In this document: positions 11,291 to 24,320 of the stretch, piece after piece
Layout: each line of letters opens with the position of its first letter
How positions within the stretch are numbered: position 1 is the stretch's first letter
DNA from: Tulasnella sp. 424
Taxonomy: Eukaryota > Basidiomycota > Agaricomycetes > Cantharellales > Tulasnellaceae
DNA: 64,000 nucleotides
Direction: 5' to 3'
NCBI GenBank assembly: GCA_019633425.1
Contig: WSUB01000006.1
Coordinates: 124,001-188,000 of the forward strand
Translations under genes and position numbers: made by a program
The notes under the pieces: generated by a model
Database searches by the model: none
Told to the model about the DNA's origin: nothing
Seen by the model: the letters and a program-made list of their open reading frames with translations, nothing else

Positions 11291-11656
11291 AGGAGTGAGG
11301 ATCATAGGAGCGGGCGGCAAGAGCTGATGTCGTGTCGAAGGGATAGTAGCGAGGATGGAAGTCGAAATTGAACCATGGGCGTATTGAGAGGACGGGAAGA
11401 AGGGGAGAAGAATGCGATGGTAAAGGGTCGGTGAGATTGAAACATCAAAGCATGTGTATCGAGGAGAAGCAACCAAAAGTACGACTATCGTAGAGAGTAA
11501 TAGCAAGAGAAGACTAAAAGGAGAACGCCTAAAAGAAGTCGGAGGGGATTCGAGAACGGCGTGCTAGTTATGGGGAAGAACTAGGCTAACGGTCAACCCA
11601 CCCACTAAAACAAACATACTGGGAGAAAAAGACTAACGGAAACGCAGAACAAATAA
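11291..11656 (-). promoter_or_regulatory. Distal half of a kinase upstream module
   Basis: The segment shares the distal part of the module ('gtcgtgtcgaagggatagtagcgaggatg', 'gaattgaaccatgggc', 'gtacgactatcgtagagagtaatagcaagag') with the full modules at 28.9-29.2, 34.9-35.1 and 51.7-51.9 kb. The gene-proximal half is missing, and there is no kinase immediately to its left, so it is a stranded promoter. Confidence 0.45.
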
Positions 11657-12715
11657 TCATAGGATTCTCGAATCCCGTAGTGCGTTCTGTAATATCGTCT
11701 TTTACCGCAGCAAAGACCAGTCGAATCTATGAAACGGAACCGCACAATCTAAGTCAGCGAAACGAATAGCGGCTATCACCCGAAGAAAGACAAAAACTCA
11801 TACCCGAGGTGTCTGTGGCTAGGTCCAACCAAGAGCGTTGCAAAAGCCCCCCCTCAGTCGCGCCCGTTCTCGTCGGTAGCCCTTTCTTATGTTCTGGAGG
11901 TTGACCGCCGACATCGAACATGTTGTTCGTCGGATTGGTGGTTAGATGCGCAGCTAGAACAGCGAAGGGATGAGTCGGGCATGCACTGTACCAACAACTG
12001 GCCCATCTTAACATCGTCTCGCTAATCTCCGTCGTCTTTGCCCTCGTTCTGGACACGTAGCTCTCGTTATACCTCTGAGCAATCCGCTGCACCTGCGAGG
12101 AGAAATAGCTTGCTCAATCTATGAGGCAAAACTCGGAAGAGTCGTCCATGACGGCTGCGATGATGGGGTCTTTTCCATTGCGAGCCAATGACGTTGAGAT
12201 GTCCGGTGCGAGGCAGAGCGATGGCTCGCACTCGACTTCGTATTCGGGAGCTTGCGCTGTGGGCGTATGGTGTTAAGGAATATGTAAGGTGGGGCTGAGG
12301 TCGTTGTTGATGCTGAAAGGGACCTGGTGGAGAGGGCGGGTTGGACAACTTGTCAGTCCAGATTGAACGGGGACAACATGCAGTGCATGGAATGCTGCGT
12401 GCAGTGAAAAGACGCGCACTCTATTAGTCCCTCCGACAAGATCAACGCCCAATCTTCTTTATAGTCTAAATGGAATCTTGGACCAAATCGACGAGGCTCT
12501 TGGAGATGGGCCAGCCAGGTCATCGGAGTGTATCCGTTCCGATGAATGATCTTCGTTTGTTTGACGATCGTAAACTTGGGGGATTGGCCGGAACCTGGTT
12601 TGCAGCATGTTGCTTATATGTGCTTGTTGCATGTGCGGTTAGCGTTGGGAACGAAGACAGGGAACGAGAAGGTGTGGAACGACGGCGCGCGAAGCACGTC
12701 ACGTCTCAGGGGTAA
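11657..12715 (-). pseudogene. G-alpha copy G4: internally deleted
   Basis: The last exon is present (11657-11715, ending …RDSRIL) and so are switch-I and exon-2 regions (about 12050-12240 and 12410-12590). Most of the MFDVGGQ…ARLSVYPQ exon is missing: sequence jumps from a short remnant at about 11890-11925 to the terminal part. The exon-2 P-loop reads from a shifted frame. Exon 1 is absent. It cannot encode a G-protein. Confidence 0.7.
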
Positions 12716-13192
12716 ACTGACGTCGCGTGCAAATGGGCATCCCTGAGCTTGACCTTTCCAGCCGGCGTATCAATCGGGCGAGAGAATGTATATATGGATC
12801 AGACGAATCAGAGCCAGACCTGGCGAGAGAGACGCGTGGTCAAGCTCCGGAACACGTTTCGATCTGCGCGAGTTGTTCTATGACGCACGTGCAATTAAGC
12901 GTGACAAGAAAGCACCCGAAAGGATTGACATCGCGAGGCCAACAGCTGGATCCGTCGGTCGACCAACGCCGCTTGAAGGAGAACGCAAGGAGCTACTCAC
13001 TCTATAACTTAATATATCAGTCCAATGTCCCGGTAACTATTCACAGAATACAGAAGTTGGATGAAGCCTGCGAGGTACTATGCCGCATTCACAACCAAAG
13101 GAAGAAGACGAGGGAAGAGGGAGTAGCTATAGTAAATCGCGGCGACTAACAAGGGGTAATATACGGATCAAAGTGAACAATGGGGCAGCCCG
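12716..13192. other. Array spacer between K3 stop and G4
   Basis: No gene is seen. Conserved spacer blocks are present, including the plus-strand 'gagaatgtatatatgg' TATA-like stretch (about 12782-12798), 'gcgagagagacgcg' and 'cgatctgcgcgagttg'. Confidence 0.5.
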
Positions 13193-16100
13193 CTATAGCA
13201 GATCTCGTTCCCCATAAGTCGGGCGGCTTGCTTCTTGGTCCCGCTGAAGCAGGGGATAAACTTTTCTCAATACTAGTATCAGGAAGATATTTGCAGATAG
13301 AGAAAGAATTAACGCTGTAGCCCAAATAAGTGAGCTGAGAGGTTGAGCCGGGATTTTCAGTGAGGAACGGTCTGCAGTTGTTGAAACGATCGTCTTGTCG
13401 TCCTCCCCGACCTGAGCTTCGCTACCAGCATCCCCATTGATCGTTGAGGCGTGCTGGCCAGCCCCAAAGCTCCCCTTTTCCGCTCCCTCGTTGCTGAGAT
13501 GAGCTTCTCTACGTTCGTTTTGCTTATCACCTTGAGCATCCTTGACTTCGGCGCCACTCCCAGACGGATCCTCGGACATCTCGGCGAGCGCCGTCCCCTT
13601 CTCTAAGCCACCAGGAGCCACGTATACATTCCCGCTAAACGAGGTCTCTCGTTGAGAGGAGAGGTCGGAGAGGCCCTGTTGTACCTGCGTATCACCAGTT
13701 GTGACGTCCTCAATACCGCCAGCCTCACTTCCTGTCTGAGGCGAGGAATTGGAGCTGTGCGAAAGAAGTGAACGTATTGACGGTCGATTCCGTGGGTCAA
13801 AGTCCCAACATTGAGGAAGTGTGGAATGGAGGAACCGCAAGTGAAGGGTAGATTCTGAGTCCGCGTTTTCGGTCTCGTTAGGAAGCAGGAGGGTAACGTC
13901 GCCGGGAAGTTCCCTCCGGCCGATAGCGAGGTAGAATTGAACGTCGCCAGTGATCTCGGCATAGGGGATGCGGCCTGTTAATACCTGTCGATTGAACAAC
14001 ACGCCCCTGGCCCTCAGCAAACGACACATCAGAACATTAAAACACAGGCAGAATATACCTGGAAAACGGTGCAAGCCCACGCCCATATATCACTCTCTAG
14101 ATTGTGTGTGCAGTCACTCTCCAAAAGAAGCTCAGGGCTCATGTATCGCGGAGTGCCTTTGAGGCTTGTTGTCGTAACCAAGCCTGGCAAATCACCTGAG
14201 CCACTGACAAACGAAGCCAGTCCAAAGTCGCACAAGACAGCGTTCATTTGCAAATCTATCAGTACGTTGGCCTACGGGAATATCAGTTTTCTGGGTCGCT
14301 GGATGGCAACACACCGCTCACCGGTTTCAGGTCTCCATGGAATATAGCGGGATCGAAATTATGAAGGCATGCGAGCCCAGCAGTGATTCCCTTCACCTGA
14401 AAGTTGAAACGAGCTCAGAGAGTGGGCTCTTACTGTCTAGGGCTTGAGGCTTACGAGTGCGATCCTACGCTCACTATCAGGGTTGTAGCGCTCAATGTAA
14501 TCCAACACGTTGCCGTTGTTCATGAGCGCAGAGATGAGCAGCGGGGATTCATATTTCTCGTCCAGGTAATAGCCAATGAGCTCAACAACGTTCGGATGTT
14601 TGATCTTGGCCCATATGTTCAGTTCCCTTGCTAAACGCTAGAGAAACCTCCTCAGTGTAGTGTGAAAGGGGGTTTGTGGAACTTTACTGACCTTCGCTAG
14701 TCGAACACGTTCTCCCCGGGTCCCTTCCGCCTTCAGTTTCTTGACTGCGACATCTCGGGGCGTCGACGAAGCTTCATCCAGGGTGCCCAAAACCACCTCT
14801 CCGTAATTCCCTGCACCTAGTTTAGAACACTCAACTATACGCAGGCGCTCTGGAGGGATCAAGAGGTGGGCCAGCTCCTCTAGTGTTGCCTTGCATCGCA
14901 TTACACGTCAATCGCTGTGTTGTGTTTTCCAGGTAGCATATCAGTTGAAACACGTACCACTACCGAGTCCCCAGCATCATCCTCGAAAGAAAACATGAAC
15001 ACCTGTCGGCGGAGTAGAGAGATTGGAGGCCGCTGCCTCGGCTCGTAATCCCAACAGAGAGGTAGGTAGGAGTGCAACAACCTCAAGGTGGATGCATACT
15101 CCGGTTTGGGAGCACTGGGAACGAGGTCAAGGATCTTGTCAAGCGGCCCAGGGGCCTCGCGTCGAATGATGGAGGAGTAGATTTGAAACCAGGTTTCACG
15201 CTCGTTAAACGGTCGGATTTCAGTCAGAATCTGATCAGAGGGGGATGAACGTCGAGGTGAGCGACCAGCTTGATCCAACACATTAATCTGGGATGCACTT
15301 GCTTCGAAAGCAACACATCCCCAAGCCCAAACATCACTTGCAACTCTTGCTGACTTATCCAACAGATCTTCCGGGCTTGTGTATCTGAATTCACCGCGAA
15401 AGCCGCCATACGTTCTATTCAATTCAAAATCTAGGACTGCATTGAAACTCTCGTCAATCAGTATGCCGCGCTGGAAATGCCGTTAGTCAAGTGTGTCATA
15501 TGTACAGACATGCACAGGGAAGTAATCACCGGGTCGAAATTGCCATGGCAAATTGGTGGACTTTGACTATGCAGGTAGTCTAACCCGGCTGTCACATCCC
15601 GGACCTTCCGATGTCAAGAAATAAGCAATTCACTTTGGAGATCTGGAATTCACTCGCTCACAAATCCGAGTCGCTGAGCTACTCCCACTGGAGCTTGGTT
15701 GAGAAAATCCCGGATATTGCCATTGATTAAATAAGGCAAGATTATTTGGTCAATCCTGTTCGGATGGCTTAGAGTGTAGCCTAGAAGCCCAAGCACATTC
15801 GGATGCTTTAAGTCCTTCCGGACCTGGATCAATCTGGCAAGTGTCTGGGGGAGAGGCTTGCGTCAGGGCATTGGATGAAAGAAGCCCTCCACAACGCTGA
15901 CCGGGGTACTCGGAGGTCTGTGAGGGGTCACCATGTGTTCTCGAATTCGTTTCACGGCTACGTTCCTTGATGTTGGAAGAGCTTCGTCTAGTGTTGCTAA
16001 GAATATCTCGGAAGTGTAACTACTGGCGAGAGCCTCTCCCACAACTGTTAGTCGTTCAGGAGCGACGACGAGATGAGCGGTGTTGTCCAATATTGGTTCC

Positions 16101-16306
16101 TGTAAAGGCAGCAATGGTCTAGTTTTGTCGGTCGAGAGGAGAAACGGTACACCCACCAGCTCGTCCAGTTCGGGAGCTGTCTCATACGATGAGGCAACTG
16201 ACTCAAGAGAGACTACCGAATTTGCGGGAGAGGACTGCCCTGAGTCCGTTGATGGTGGTGTTGCGGGTGATACTCTTACGGCGGGCATTGTCGAGGTGAT
16301 GCTCAT
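13193..16306 (-). CDS. K3: pseudokinase-kinase tandem protein with C-terminal membrane anchor
   Basis: Intact-looking copy. The start is MSITSTMPAVRVSP at 16306; the Met aligned with other copies is six codons later (16288). Residues about 60-330 form domain 1: VAVKR is kept, but the Gly loop is EALASSYTSEIF, HRD is HG and DFG is lost. Domain 2 begins ATLEELAHLLIPPERLR and has GAGNYGEVVLG (about 14815), VAVKK, HGDLKP (about 14335; the only copy with Gly, others have Ala), ANVLID, DFG (about 14235), GTPRYMSPE and DIWAWAC. The C-terminal exon (13193-13980) carries an acidic Ser/Gln-rich linker and a transmembrane segment (IWATALILSLSANIFLILVL, about 13272-13332) with a 25-residue tail. About nine introns of 50-65 bases are needed. 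HxDLKPxN suggests a Ser/Thr TKL kinase lacking the RD arginine, anchored in a membrane with its kinases cytosolic. Confidence 0.82.
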
Positions 16307-16939
16307 GGTGGTCGAGAGTAGGGAAAGGGTACGAACTATTCACCGCCTTTCCCGCGGTCGGTAGCCTCGAGGCCGCGAAAGAAGCGCTCACGGGTCCGGC
16401 TCAACGAACTTCCCACATTTCGTTCCTAACTGGGTTTACCGGAATGCTCCACGGCCCACCGAGACATGGAGAAGATGACCAAAATATATGTATATATGTC
16501 TCTAAAAAGAAGGAAACCGAGGAACAGGTACTTCGATAACACTTGAGGAACTAGCAGAGAAAGGACAAAACATGGAGGAGGGGATGGAGAAAGACCGGGG
16601 AGATACTAAGGGGCGAGGAGCAAAAATTGGGTCGTGCCTGGGGGATAGGAGGGACGGAGTCGAAATTGGACCATTGGTCGATTGAGAGAGGGAGAAGAAT
16701 AAAACCGGCGGGGTTTGTAAACTTGAAACGTCCAAAATGCATGTGTGGAAGGGGAGGAAGCAACCAATCAATACGAGTATCGTCTGAATAATAGCAAGAG
16801 AACGACCAGAAGAACACTTAAAAAGTCAGACGAGAATCGAGAATGACGTGTTAGTCGCGGAGAAAGGACGACCCAGAGGATGTAATTCCGGTCAAGAAAG
16901 TGAAAATATCAGACAGAAAAAGATCAACAGAAGCGCCCA
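16307..16939 (-). promoter_or_regulatory. Upstream module of K3
   Basis: This gene-free module has the gene-proximal block, a TATA-like 'atatatgtatatatg' box (about 16480-16497) and a CT-rich tract on the minus strand (about 16500-16800). It is homologous to the other kinase upstream modules but more diverged. ORFs here are compositional. Confidence 0.5.
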
Positions 16940-18255
16940 AAAAATCCTTCCCGTGGCAAAGACCAATCGATTCTACGAAACGTAACAGCGCGCATCCCAA
17001 GTCAGCAAAAAGAGACGCGACTACTACCCAAACGCAGAGCTCACATTCGAAGTGTCTGTAACCTGCGTCAAACTAAGAGAGCGCCGAGAGAGGCCCAGTC
17101 AGTTGCACCGCTCTCATCCAAGCACTCCTAAGCAAAAACTCACTGCGGATATAGGCTCAACCTCGCCCAATTCGCCTGCGTAAACCTCCGCAAGGTATTC
17201 TTGGCCGCCTTGTTGACATTCAGTCCACCGGTATATTCAGGGAAATCCCTCTCCAACGGTACCTTTGGCAACTTGGCTACAAACACGTCGATCTTATTCA
17301 AAAACCAAATGATCGAGTCCTCAAGAACCATCTCGGGTTGATCACGGATTCAAAGAAGACGAGGGATTCGGCCATTCGGTTTTGTCTTTTTTCTTCGAGC
17401 AGGATTTGGTCGTATTCGGATAACGGACGCAGACGATGATGGAAGTGACGGCTTCGAAGCAGCGGATGCTTTTTTACGTCAGAGCGTTGGACGCCGATGT
17501 CGAACAAGCTGTTTATCGATTAGCAGTCAGAAATGATGTTAGAAGGGCGAATCGAGCGATTTGGGACACGCACTGTATAGACAGCTAGCCTACGTTAAAC
17601 CTCGTCGTCTTTGCCCTCGCTCTCAGCACGTCGCCCTCGTTCGGTATGTAGTCCTTCTGAGCGATCCGTTGCACCTGCGAGAAGACGTTGCTTGCTGAAT
17701 CCATGAAGTGAAATTCGGAAGAGTGGTCCATGACTGTCGCGATGATGGTGTCTTTCCAGGACGAGTCGATCGCGTTGGCGTGTCGGGCGAGGTGGAATGA
17801 TGTGTCGAACTTGACTTCGTATTCGAGTAGTTTGTGCTGCATGTGTCTGGATCGTGGTCATGAGCGTGTGTGGGGTGGGGTCGTTGTTGATGTTGAAGGG
17901 GGAGCGCGGGTTGAACGACCGTCAGTCCGGATTGAACTGAGACAACACCGGTGCATGGAACGCTGCGTGCAGTGAAAAGACACGCACTCTATTAATTCCT
18001 CAGACATAATCAACGCTGATCTTCCTTACGGCCTGAACGAAACCTGGTACCAAATCGACGAGGTTCTTGGATCTAGTGGGATGGGCCGGCCAGTCATCGG
18101 AGTATATCTGTTCCGGTGAATGATCTTCGTATGTTTGACGATCGTGCTCTTGGCGGATAGGGCGGAACCTGGTTTGCAGCATGTTGCTTACGCGGCTGTT
18201 GCATGTCGGTAAGCGTCGAGAGTGAATCTTATGCAGGGGAGCGGTGTTGATCAAC
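16940..18255 (-). pseudogene. G-alpha copy G5: degenerate, last exon truncated
   Basis: Recognisable parts are exon 2 (about 18000-18165), the switch-I exon (17590-17830, with …MDHSSEFHFMDSASNVF), the G3/G4 exon (17140-17510, broken across frames: [12 protein letters not shown] and LNKIDVF are both readable) and the TDTSN mini-exon (about 17045-17070). The final FAAVKET…GIL exon is cut to a stub at about 16950-16975. Frameshifts separate the G3 and G4 motifs, and exon 1 is missing. Confidence 0.72.
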
Positions 18256-18257
18256 AA

Positions 18258-18822
18258 CTGCGCGCAAGGCGCGCCTCAGGGGTCCATTGTGAAGGAGAAC
18301 GAGTTAGGATCTCTGAGCTTCACGAGAAGGCGAGGGAACGGATAGAATAAGTGAAGCTCGCGAGTCACTAGTACTGTACTCTCTCGGATGTGTTAAGTGG
18401 GGACTTGACGAACCAGAGCCGGACCTCGTGGCAACAGGGAAGGGCACGGGAAAGTCTGGGAACGCTTTCGATCTCCGCAAGTTGTCCAATGAAGCACGTG
18501 AGTGTGGTGATGCCCATTACACGAGCATGCAATCAAATACGCCGCGAAGCTTCGAAGGATCGATATCGCAAACCCAACAGCTGGGGTCGTTGGTTGGCTA
18601 ACATTGCTTAAAGGAGAACGCAAGTAGCCATACCACTCTCCAAATATCCCAACCTAGTGTTCCGTGCAATATTTAGACTACAGAAGACAGGTAACAGTGC
18701 AGCTGTGAGGCACTTAATATACATCAATCAAAAGGAAAAACAAAGAGGAAGCAAAGGTGTAAGAAAAGAGGGAGTGTACTAGGGGACCTCATGAGCGGAA
18801 CAGTGGGCAAAGGGGAAACTCG
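18258..18822. other. Array spacer between K4 stop and G5
   Basis: No gene is seen. The spacer contains conserved blocks plus a segment (about 18480-18800) that reappears at 41.3-41.6 kb next to the orphan kinase tail, showing that the two spacers share a recent ancestor. Confidence 0.5.
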
Positions 18823-21800
18823 CTATAAATCTCGTTCCTGATAAGTTGGACGACTTGCTTCTTGATCGCGCAGAGGCAAGGGATCACCCTTTCGCAATAG
18901 TAGTACGGCATTGGGGGGTGGAGAAATGATCAGCACTGTGGCCCAAATTAGTGCGCTGAGAGGTTGGATTGTGATTTCAACGACAATCGATCGGCCGTCC
19001 TTGAAAATGACCGTCTTGTCACCTTGCTCGAACTGAACTTCACGATCGGCATCCTAGCTGACCGCGGGTGCGTTCCGGCCGATCCCCGAGTTCCCTTCGG
19101 TTGCCCTATCAGCTTCGGGCTGAGCTTCGTCTGGGACAGTCTGCTTCTGTCCTTGAACGCTCTCGACCTCCGCGCAAGTGCCAGGCGGATCCTCCGATTT
19201 TCGGCGAGCCTCGCTCTCTCCTCCAAACCGCCGGATGCCCCGTCTTCATTTTCATTGGGCGAGGCCCTCCGTTGAGGCGGGTGATTGGACAGGCCCTGCT
19301 GTGTCTGTGTATCATCAGATGCGACGTCCCCGACCGGGTCGGCCCCGGCCCCCGTCTGAGGAGAGGCGTTTGAGAGGTCCGAAAGAAGGGGGCATATCGA
19401 TGGCCGGTTCTGAGGGTCAAAGTCCCAACACTGAGGTAGTATGAAAGCGAGGAACCGCAAGGTGAGAGCAGATTCCGAATCCACGACTTCCGCGTCATTG
19501 GGAACCAAGAGAGCAACGTCTCCGGGAAGCTTCCCCTCGTTGATGGCCAGGTAGAATTGGAGATCGCCAGTGAGCTCAGCATAAGGGATGCGACCTGTTA
19601 ATATCTATCAAGCGAACACGCCCCTCAGCCCAAATCCGAAGATTGAACGCAAGGATAGTATACCTGAAAAACGGTGCAAGCCCACGCCCATACATCACTC
19701 TCAAGCTTGTGCGTGCAATCACTTTCCATAAGAAGCTCGGGGCTCATGTATCGCGGAGTGCCTTTGAGGCTTGTTGTCGTAACCAAGCCCGGCAAATCAC
19801 CTGAGCCACTGACAAACGAAGCCAGTCCGAAGTCGCACAAGACGGCGTTCATTTGCAAATCTATTAGTACGTTGGCCTAAGGAACAATTAGTTTTCTGGG
19901 TCGCTGGATTTAACAACACACCACTCACCGGTTTCAGGTCTGCATGGCATATAGCGGGATCGAAATCATGGAGGCATGCGAGCCCAGCAGTGATTCCCTT
20001 CACCTGAGAATTAAACAAGTTCAGAGAGTGAGCGCTTACTGTCTAGAGCTTTAGGCTCACGAATGCGATCCTTTGCTCAATATCAGGCTTGTAGCGCTCG
20101 ATGTAATCCAACACATTGCCGTTGGTCATTAGTGCAGAGATGAGCAGCGGTGCTTCATACTTTTCATCCAAGTAGTATCCAACAAGTTCAACAACGTTCG
20201 GATGTTTGATTTTGGCCCATATGTTCAGTTCCCGCGCTAGACGCTACAGAAATGTCGTTAGCGTAACATGGACAGAGTTATTTGAATCACTTGTACCGAC
20301 CTTCGCTAGTCGAACACGATCTCCGCGGGTTCCCACCGCCTTCAGTCTCTTGACTGCGACATCTCGGGGAGAGGACGAAGCTTCGTCCAGAGTGCCCAAA
20401 ACGACCTCTCCGTAATTCCCTTCACCGAGTCCGGAACGCTCAACGATACGCAGGCGCTCGGGAGGGATCAAAAGGTGGGCCAGCTCTTCGAGTGTTGCCT
20501 TGCATTGGATCAGACGTCAATTACCGTGTTTTGTTATCCCGGTACCAGAGCACCTGAAACACGTACCACTACAGAGTCCCCGGCATCATCCTCGAAAGAA
20601 AACATGAACACTTGGCAGCGGAGGAGAGAAATTGGAGGCCGTTTCTTTGGCTCATACTCCCAACAGAGAGGTAGGTAGGAGTGTAATAACCTCAATGTGG
20701 ATGCATACTCCGGTTTAGGAGCATCGGGGACAAGGCTAAGTAGGATGTCGGGCTGTCCAGGAAGTTTGCGTTGAATGATGGAGTTGAAAACTTGAAGGCT
20801 TCTTTTACCCTCATCAAATGGCCGTTTGTCGGTGAGAATCTGATCAGAGAGCGATGAAGGTCAGGGTGAGCAACTAGCTTGATCCAACACGTTATTCCGG
20901 AATGCACTTGCTTCGAAAGCAACACATCCCCAACTCCAGACATCACCTGCAACTATTATCGAATCGTTCAACCATCTTTCCGGGCTTGAATGTCTGGTAT
21001 CATTCGAAGGGAAGAGAGACCTCTTCTCCGCTTCAAAATTTATCAGAACTGCATTAAAATTCTCGTCAATCAGTATGCTGCGCTGGGAGTCCCGTTAGTC
21101 AGGGCGTGTACCGTATATACAGACATGCACAGAAAAGTGATCACCGGGTCTAATTTGCCGTGGCAAACTGGTGGATTCTGACTATGCAGGTAGTCTAACC
21201 CGGCGGCCACATCGCGGACCTTCCGATGGAAAAAAAATTGAAAACTTCAACTTGGGGATATGAAGTGATTTGCTCACAAATCCGAGTCGCTGAGCTACTC
21301 CGACTGGAGCTTGGTTGAGAAAATCCAGGATATTGCCATTGATCAAATAAGGTGAGATTAATTTGTCGATCTCGTTCTCGTGCTTTAGAGTGTAGCCTAT
21401 AAGTCCAAGCACATTTGGATGCTTTAGGTCCTTCCAGAGCTGGATGAATTTGGCAATGTCCTGGGGGAGAGGCATTGAGTCAGAGCAAATAGATGAAACT
21501 GGCCCTTCCGCGACGCTGACCAGGGTGCTCGGAGGTTCGTAAAACGGGCCACGGGAATATCGAATTCGTCTCATGATCACGTTCCTTGACGATTGAGAAG
21601 CTTCGTTTAGTGTTGCTAAGAATATCTCGAACACTAGATTCCTGTCGAGAGCTTCTTCCACAACTGTGAGCCGTTCACGAGCCACGACGAGATGAGCGGT
21701 ATCGTCCAATATCGCTTTCTAGGAAGCCAACCAAGGTTTGATCTTGTTACACAAGACGAGCAAACGGTACACCTACCAGCTCGCTCAGTTCGGCATCTGT

Positions 21801-21902
21801 AAGCTCGTCCGATGAGGAAACAGAGTTAAGAGAGAGCACCGGACTTGTAGGAGAGGACTCGCTTGATGATGGTGTTGCGAATGATACTCTTGGGACAGCC
21901 AT
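18823..21902 (-). pseudogene. K4: tandem kinase gene with a linker frameshift
   Basis: The start is MAVPRVSFATPSSSESS at 21902. Domain 1 is degenerate: Lys is replaced (NVIMRRIR, about 21560), the catalytic loop is HGKLDP and DFG reads NFE. Domain 2 looks complete, with GEGNYGEVVLG (about 20420), VAVK, HADLKP (about 19945), DFG (about 19830), GTPRYMSPE and DVWAWAC. In the linker at about 19200 one base is missing relative to other copies ('ccgattttcgg' versus 'ccgatgtctcgg'). The frame therefore shifts after …RARLAEN and runs to a stop near 18948 instead of through the transmembrane segment, which is still present in another frame (about 18880-18960, ending …YQERDL at 18823). If this is not an assembly error, the product is a kinase pair without a membrane anchor. 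Confidence 0.7.
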
Positions 21903-22512
21903 TGTAGAGGTGATGCGGGTGGTCGAGAGAAGGGAAAGGGTACGAGTGATTTCCTGCCCTTCCTCAGGACGTGAACCACGAGGCCGCGATAGAAGCTCAC
22001 GCGTCCGGCACGCACAGCCCTTATCTCGCTCCTTACGGAGTTTACCGGCGTGCTCAAAACCGCTTCAAAAGCCTAGAGTTGCACCTAGAGCCCGGAGAAA
22101 AGATGACCTGAAAGTATGTATATATGGTTACAAAAAAAAAAGCAAACGGAAAAAAGTACTTCGATAATACCTGAGGAACCAGCGGAGAAACGGGCAAAAC
22201 ATGAAGGGGGGGGGCAGAAATGCGATAATAAAACCGGCGGGGGTTGGGTAAAATTGAAAATGTCAAAAAGGGCATGTGTGTCGAGGGATGAGGGAACAAA
22301 ACTAACTAATACGAGTACGGTAGGAAATAATAGCAAGAGAAAGACCAAAAGGAAAACACTTGAAAAAAGGGACGAAAATCCAAGATAGCCTGTTGATCAT
22401 GGGTAAGAACGGCAATGAATCGAGTGAACCCCACTCACCGAAAGACGTACACGCTGTAAACAACAAAAACCAACAGGAGCGCGGAAAAAAGAACAGAAAG
22501 AAAGGAAATAAT
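21903..22512 (-). promoter_or_regulatory. Upstream module of K4
   Basis: Module with the 'agtatgtatatatggttac' box (22113-22131) next to an A-run on the plus strand, then CT-rich sequence on the minus strand. On the minus strand the box reads as a T-run followed by GTAACCATATATACATACTTTCAG. It could be a TATA region or the 3' end of a leader intron, and the sequence alone does not decide. Confidence 0.5.
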
Positions 22513-23800
22513 AGGATTCCTGAATCCCGTAACGCGTTCTGTGATATTGTCTCCTTTCCGCGGCAAAGACCAATCGAATCTACGAGGCCAAGCACGGTCC
22601 AGGTCAGCGAACCGAGTGACTACTGCCAATTAAGAAAGACAGGACTGACATTCGAGATGTCTGTGGCCTGCGTCAAACTAAGAAGGCGTCGAGAGAGGCT
22701 CCGCTAGTCGCGCCGTTCTCATCCAAAGCCCCCAAGTACCACTCACTGCGGATATACGCTCAACCTCGCCCTATTCGCCTGCGCAAACCTCCACAAAATA
22801 TACTTGGCCGCCTTGTTGATATCCGGTCCACCGGTATACTCGGGGAAATAAATCTCCAACGGCACCTTTGGCGACTTGGCTTTAAACACATCGATCTTGT
22901 TCGAGAACAAAATGATCGACGCCCTCATCTCGAGTTGATCACGGATTCAAAGAGCGTGAGAGACTCGGCCATTCGGTTTCTTCTTTTTATTCGAGCAGGA
23001 CTTGGTCGGATTCGGACAAGGCGACACAGAAGATGATGGACGTGACGGCTTCGAAGCAGTGGGTCCATTTTTTGTTACGTTTGGAGCGTTGACCGCCAAC
23101 GTCGAACATGCTGTATGTTGATTTCGCGGTCAGACAGGCCGTTAGGAGAAGTAAAGCGGGTGAATTTCGGTCAACGCACTGTATCGACAGCTGGCCCAAG
23201 TTAAACCTCATCTCGCTAATCCCCGTCGTCCCTCAGCACCTCGCTCTAGTTCGGTGCGTAATCCCTCTGCACAATCCGTTGTACCGGCGAGAAGAAATAG
23301 CTTGCGATTTCATGAAGTAGAATTCGGAAGAGTGTTTCCATGACGGTCGCAATGGTGGGGTCTCTCCACAGCGAGTCGATGCCGTTGACGATGTCTGAGG
23401 CGAGGCGGAACGATGTGTCGGACTCGACTTCGAGGATCTGCGCTGCGTGTGTCTGGTGTAACGACCAACGTCTGTGGGGTGGAGTGGGGGGTCGTTGATG
23501 ATGTTGAAAGCGACGTCGGTGGGGCGAACGTCGGGTCAGTCCAGATTGATAGAACAAGGGACAACGCGCGCAATGCTACATGCAGCGAAGAGACACCTTA
23601 CCCTATTAGCCCCTTCAACACAGTCCACTCCAATCTTCTTCATTAGCACAATATCCTTTGCTGAATCGACGGGTTCTTGGTTCCAATGAGATGTGCGAGG
23701 TCATGGGGGGTATATCCGTTCCGATTAATGATCTTTATTTGTTTGACGATCGTGCTCTCGGAGGACTGGCCGGAATCTCGTACGGAGCATATTGCAATTG
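22513..23800 (-). pseudogene. G-alpha copy G6: degenerate
   Basis: Exons 2 to 6 are recognisable (…ALRDSGIL at about 22515-22535, TDTSN at 22655, LNKIDVF-like at 22890, FDVGGQR at about 23105, switch-I exon at 23230-23420). The GIL-terminal stop codon TGA has become TTA. The NKID exon is joined to its N-terminal half only through a shifted frame. The G2/switch-I motif is destroyed by deletion (about 23235). Exon 1 is absent. Confidence 0.7.
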
Positions 23801-24320
23801 CTCATGTGCCTGTTGCATGTAGGGTAAGCGTCTTGAGCGAATTGTAGGGGAGGGGTTGAACGAGACGCGCAAGGCACATCTTAGACGAAGAAAGCGTGCG
23901 AGTCAGACCCCTGGAGTCTGGTCACTTCCAAATGCGCTAGAAGAGCGCTAGATAACCCAGCGAGCCAGACTTGAGGAGAGAGACGCGAAGGTCGACTCTG
24001 GAACGATTTTCAATCTCCGCAAGTAATCCAACGACGCATCTTCGGAATCGACGCCGTGTAGGATCGCGAATTCAACAGCTCGGTCCTCGGTTGAAAGTGG
24101 TCAACACCGCTTGGAGGGGGATGCAAGCAGCTATATCCCATCCCGCAGACATCTCGATCCAGCTTCCAGATAAATATTCAGGTTACAGAAGGCAGCGGGC
24201 AACGCCTACGAGGTACTACATCAATCAGAAAAATGACGGGGAAGAGTGTCAGAGCACCGGGAGCACAGTGGGGACCAACAAAAAGTAATAACCGAAATAG
24301 GCGGGAAAAGGAGCGACCAG
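23801..24320. other. Array spacer between K5 stop and G6
   Basis: No gene is seen. Its part at 24160-24300 is nearly identical to 48110-48265 (the spacer after K10), including 'caggttacagaaggcagcgggcaacgcc', showing recent exchange or duplication between these two units. Confidence 0.5.
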
